64,000 nt of DNA from Leishmania infantum JPCM5 (Eukaryota; Euglenozoa; Kinetoplastea; Trypanosomatida; Trypanosomatidae): NCBI RefSeq assembly GCF_000002875.2, contig NC_009396.2, forward strand, positions 193,501-257,500, in the 5' to 3' direction. The translations under genes were made by a program, and so were the position numbers. The notes beneath the pieces are model-generated. The model saw nothing but the letters and a program-made list of their open reading frames with translations. It had not been told where the DNA came from and searched no databases. Position 1 is the stretch's first letter. Each line of letters opens with the position of its first letter. Positions 60,624 to 64,000 of the stretch are shown piece after piece.

Positions 60624-62700
60624 AGATGTCTGGGAAGGATGGGGATGCGCTAAGTTACCTCGACGCACTCGCCTCTTGTCATTCTTTCGATCCTTCGTCT
60701 ACTTCGCTTGAGAAATCCTGTTTCGCCCTTTTATTTATTCGGGCGCTCCTTAGGTTCTGCATCGTGCTCTCTGCAAATATGCGCGTGCGCGTGTGTGTTA
60801 TTTGTTTTCTTGCTCAGCTTCGGTTAGAAAAACGTCCACCTCTCCAGACATAAGCAGAAGCAGAGAGGAGCCAAAATCACTCGATAAAAAGTGCTCGGCA
60901 AGCAAAGAAGCGAAGGCATAAACACAGACACATATGCTGAGCGGCGAAAACAGACACAAAAAGCCCAGACATGTACGCACCGACGCGCACCCCGCCTGTT
61001 AAACAACGAGAAGAGCGTCAACAGAGAAAGAGCATACATCGCCGAACACAGCTTTTTTCTCTTTATCGCGCAGGGCCGCAAGGAAGAGAGAGGGTGGGTG
61101 GAGGGAAGAGTAGCGTGAAAACACAAAAAAATACAATAAAATAAAACAAAACGGAGCACAAGGAGAAGCGAGGAATAAAAAGAGAGAGCCACAACTGGAA
61201 GAACCATCATGAATTACAAAAAAAAAGCGACACAGAATGGAGAAAGAGATACGCAGAGAGGCCGAAAAAAAAAGCAAGCCAAACACGCAAGCACAAGCTA
61301 ACCGACAACACAAAACAAATAAAGACGGGAACAGACAGCAACGAAAAAAAAAGAGGCGAGTGAAACACATCCCGGCACACTCGAAAGCGGCAGTTCCGCC
61401 CGCCACCACCACCAAGACACGAACAGAATGATGCTCGTGGGTTGGCTTTCTCTCCACTTTAAATCAAAAAAAAAGATGAAAGACAGCTATCGCCATGGCA
61501 GAACGACAGCTTCCGGGAAAAGACTAACTAGAGCGTTGTGGTGGGGGAGGGGGGAGGGGCGGGAGCGTCGGTGGTGCACGACAAGAATAGAAAACAGCGC
61601 AAACCCTCCGAAACGAGGGCACGAAAAAAAAAAACAGCAGAAAAGGAAAGCAGCACGCACACACATATGTATATATATATATATATTTGCATGAAAACAT
61701 TCACGCGAAAAAGGCAGGGAAAAAAAGGGACGACAGCAGAGGACGTGGGGCAGTACTAATAGTGGCCGCGCTGGAAGTTGAAGCTGAGCACAAGCGAAAA
61801 AAAAGAGCGGGGGGGGGGGCAAAATAAAACCAGAGCACAAGAGGAAGAGGAAGGACGTGCGCCTTGATGTCATGAAAGAACACATAAAAATATTTAAAAA
61901 AGGGCTCGTAGCGACTAAGAGTGGAGAAAGACGGACAGCAGTATATACGAGCTGAGGGGAGTATCAGTGAACAACCAAAAAAAAATACCGATCATCGAAA
62001 GCAAGCGCAAAGGTGCTCATAGGGTCGCGCGCCAGTACACACACAAACAAAAAAAAACGGAAACGGAAATATACATGCACGGGGGCACCACCATCCATGA
62101 GCAGCATCGAAAAAAAAAAAACAATCATAACGCGCAAACATGATGTAACCATAGATGAACTTCTTTCAGCAGGGCGGCCATGGAGAAGGGCGAAAGAAGG
62201 CGATCAGTGTCGCTCGCAAGGCCTTTGCGAGGGAGTGCAACGTAAAATAGATAAAACAAGCCAGGAAAGAGTTCAGGAAGACTGATGAGGACACACCCAC
62301 GCGCACACATAACGGAGACATTGACAAGCAAGGAAACATACAGCGGAGTGGCGAAAAAAAAAAGATAATAACGAGCTAGTTGAAGGAGCCGTGTCGGAAG
62401 AGAGTCAGAAGACGCGCACGAGTTCAGAGGGAGATAGAGAGAAGCAGAGCGATTACACGCAGAGACGCACACATGCAGAAGGGTGAGCAGCCGATACCAC
62501 CACAGCCGATCACACCGTCACAGATGCACAGGCACAGGCGAGTGCGCGATAAAGACACAAATGCAAGTGTTGACAGAAAAACCCAGGCAGAGAGGAGTCA
62601 TGGGGAAACAGCCGAGAAAGTAAAAAAAGAGCATGCAAAGACTGCGGAGGAGAGCAGGAGGATAAAATACGTCGCATAAACATTTCACTGCTGCACGCGC

Positions 62701-63649
62701 GCGAGTCCACGATAGTTCGCCCATCTGTTTCGTTTCTCTTGCCCCTCCTTGCTGTGGTTGGCTTTTTTTTTTCGCGCTTCTCTTCTATTTTGCGTTAGTG
62801 CGGGTGGTCTAAACTTTTCCTCTCGCGCTTAATGCACCTCACTCTCCCTTTTCCCCTTCTCGTTCGCCTCCAACGGCCGCAAGGGCAGCTGCCGCACTGC
62901 GGCCCTCCACCACCGCCATTCTCCCTCTCTTACTCGCGCTTTTACTTGGGAGAGTGACTGCGACAAAAAAAAAATAAAAGCGCAGGCATCCCCTACAGAT
63001 GCCCTTCTTATTTTTCTTTTCCCCATGCCCACTGGTTCATTTTGCCTGCGCGCTCGTGTTATTTCATCTTCAGCCTACTTCTTTTCATGCCCCCCCCCCT
63101 CAGACCCGCAATCCGTTTACACATGTACGCGGACAGTGCACACCGGTGAGCCAATACAGCCACACACACACATCCACATAAATTCATGTATAAGCATACA
63201 CATACATATATACGGGCATCCGTCTACATACAAGAGCTTAAGAGCGAGTACGTCTCTATCTCCTTATCCCTCATGCATCGGCACGCGTCTGTTGATGTAA
63301 CTTTCACTTTTTCGTTTTTCCGTTGTTTGTTTGTTGCGTGTAAGAGGCGGGGGAGGTATATCCGTGGACGAATGAGGGAGGTGGGGGTGGAGTGCACTGC
63401 GCGTCTTCTGAAGCCAACAGAGAAGTAAGAAAGCGCACATGGCGGACAGCTTTTCCGCGAAACAACGACAAAAAAAGAAATGAGCGTCGAAAGAAGGCGT
63501 GAAAACGAACAAGCGAGACGCCTTTTTGTTGTTGTTTGGGGGAGGAGGAGGAGGGGCAATTCTTTCGTGTGTTTCTTTTTTTAATGTTGTTTGCGTTGGG
63601 AACGAGGGAAGGAGGGAGAGGGTCTGCCACCTCGGACAAGATAGTCCTC
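62701..63649. other. plus-strand pyrimidine-rich approach to the right edge
   Basis: From about 62700 the plus strand is clearly richer in C/T (62700-63130, 63297-63340, 63500-63600) than in the preceding desert. Such tracts are what would be expected on the sense strand upstream of plus-strand genes. No complete gene here; a C-run lies at about 63090-63100. Confidence 0.5.
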
Positions 63650-64000
63650 ATGAGCCCTTCGCTGGTCCGCAGCCTTCGCATCATGGACCCTTGCACGGTG
63701 TCTTTACTCTTTTGCTTTCTTAGTACTATTTTGCATGTGGGTGGCGCACATCAGCTGAGCAACTCTCTCTGTGGGTGTGTAGGCGTGTGGGTATGTGTAG
63801 CCGATGAGGCGAGGCAGCCGGGGAGAGACCGAGAGTGGGAGGGAAGGAAAGGCACCAGTGCCTTACGCCAGGGCGTATGCATTCGAGGAGTTGGTCTGTG
63901 TCTTCGGATCACTCGATCGCTACGCTGCATCATGCCAGGAACGTATCGTGTTGATGCGCCCCACCTCCCTAATGCATACGCAGGCGAGCAGCCGCCACCA
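63650..64000 (+). CDS. possible 5' end of a plus-strand gene, cut by the right edge; frame unresolved
   Basis: Two plus frames stay open to the window edge. One has an ATG at 63650 (117 codons so far) and a hydrophobic stretch near residues 15-28, like a signal peptide; but that stretch is a translation of the pyrimidine tract, and the splice AG at 63722-63723 would remove its first ATGs, leaving a Met codon at 63932. The other has an ATG at 63804 (65 codons so far) with about two-thirds G/C at third positions and a balanced composition including YARAYAFEELV. With the acceptor at 63723, the frame from 63804 is the better candidate. The product is unknown. A competing minus frame is also open across 63751-64000. 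Confidence 0.3.
   Translation, partial: MSPSLVRSLRIMDPCTVSLLFCFLSTILHVGGAHQLSNSLCGCVGVWVCVADEARQPGRDREWEGRKGTSALRQGVCIRGVGLCLRITRSLRCIMPGTYRVDAPHLPNAYAGEQPPP
63700..63723 (+). promoter_or_regulatory. candidate plus-strand trans-splice acceptor
   Basis: The tract TGTCTTTACTCTTTTGCTTT continues into CTTAG with its AG at 63722-63723. It is the strongest plus-strand tract-and-AG in the right end of the window and lies 81 bases before the ATG at 63804. Confidence 0.45.

Larger units (their letters stand above)
50101..62700. other. gene desert, third part
   Basis: 12.6 kb with no accepted gene. The plus strand is mostly A/G-rich, with pyrimidine-rich blocks at about 57780-58530, 59200-59530, 59820-60200 and 60640-60850. 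It contains a run of 12 C near 51430-51441, (GGT)12 at 56453-56488 and (TG)n at 60584-60621. (TA)n tracts near 50264-50280, 55241-55262, 57107-57123 and 61661-61686 recur every few kilobases. The longest frame (259 codons, 51012-51791 minus) is Ser/Phe/Cys/Arg low complexity. Short patches around 50340-50820 and 54530-54760 are less repetitive but show no coding bias. Confidence 0.6.

Noticed and set aside
1..64000. Telomere repeats, spliced-leader genes, rRNA, CRISPR arrays, insertion sequences
   Set aside because: No TTAGGG arrays, no spliced-leader exon, no rRNA-like blocks and no regular repeat-spacer structure were seen on reading both strands.

Overview
The window looks like a nuclear chromosome segment from a Leishmania-type trypanosomatid. 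Four long intronless ORFs all lie on the minus strand. Their proteins are rich in Ala, Ser, Arg and Thr, with mostly G or C at third codon positions. Each start codon is preceded, within about 20 to 150 bases, by a pyrimidine tract and an AG, which is the layout of a spliced-leader trans-splicing acceptor. The spacers are full of (TG)n, (TA)n, GATA and poly-purine runs. There is nothing bacterial here: no ribosome binding sites, operons or tRNA genes were found. The species is inferred from style only.

Layout, left to right. At 1-272 a GC-rich minus-strand stretch may be the 5' end of a gene that runs off the left edge. Gene 1 (1817-5269, 1150 aa) is a largely helical, charged protein with an acidic C-terminal region. 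A 6.7 kb spacer follows. Gene 2 (11968-14322, 784 aa) is Ser/Ala/Pro-rich. A 12.7 kb spacer follows. Gene 3 (27042-29291, 749 aa) and gene 4 (37145-38974, 609 aa) are separated by 7.9 kb. From 38975 to the right edge, about 25 kb, I find no convincing complete gene. This desert contains two islands of complex, non-repetitive DNA: 43.4-45.9 kb, probably a degenerate retroposon, and 49.4-50.1 kb, which is rich in hairpins. At the right edge a plus-strand pyrimidine tract and AG precede open plus-strand frames that run off the window. If real, they make the desert a very large divergent strand-switch region.

None of the four proteins has a domain I recognise. By eye, genes 2, 3 and 4 share a short module: a helix with R-[IL]-x2-C-x-A and then RA[VM], a Trp 8-9 residues later, and an Ala-Trp motif 37-52 residues further on. 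Genes 2 and 3 also share C-x-D-x2-A-W-x-L-P with identical spacing. This suggests that three neighbouring genes are highly diverged paralogues, and it is the main lead from this window. The very long spacers would be long untranslated regions and processing signals in one polycistronic unit read right to left. In these organisms regulation would act mostly after transcription, through those regions.
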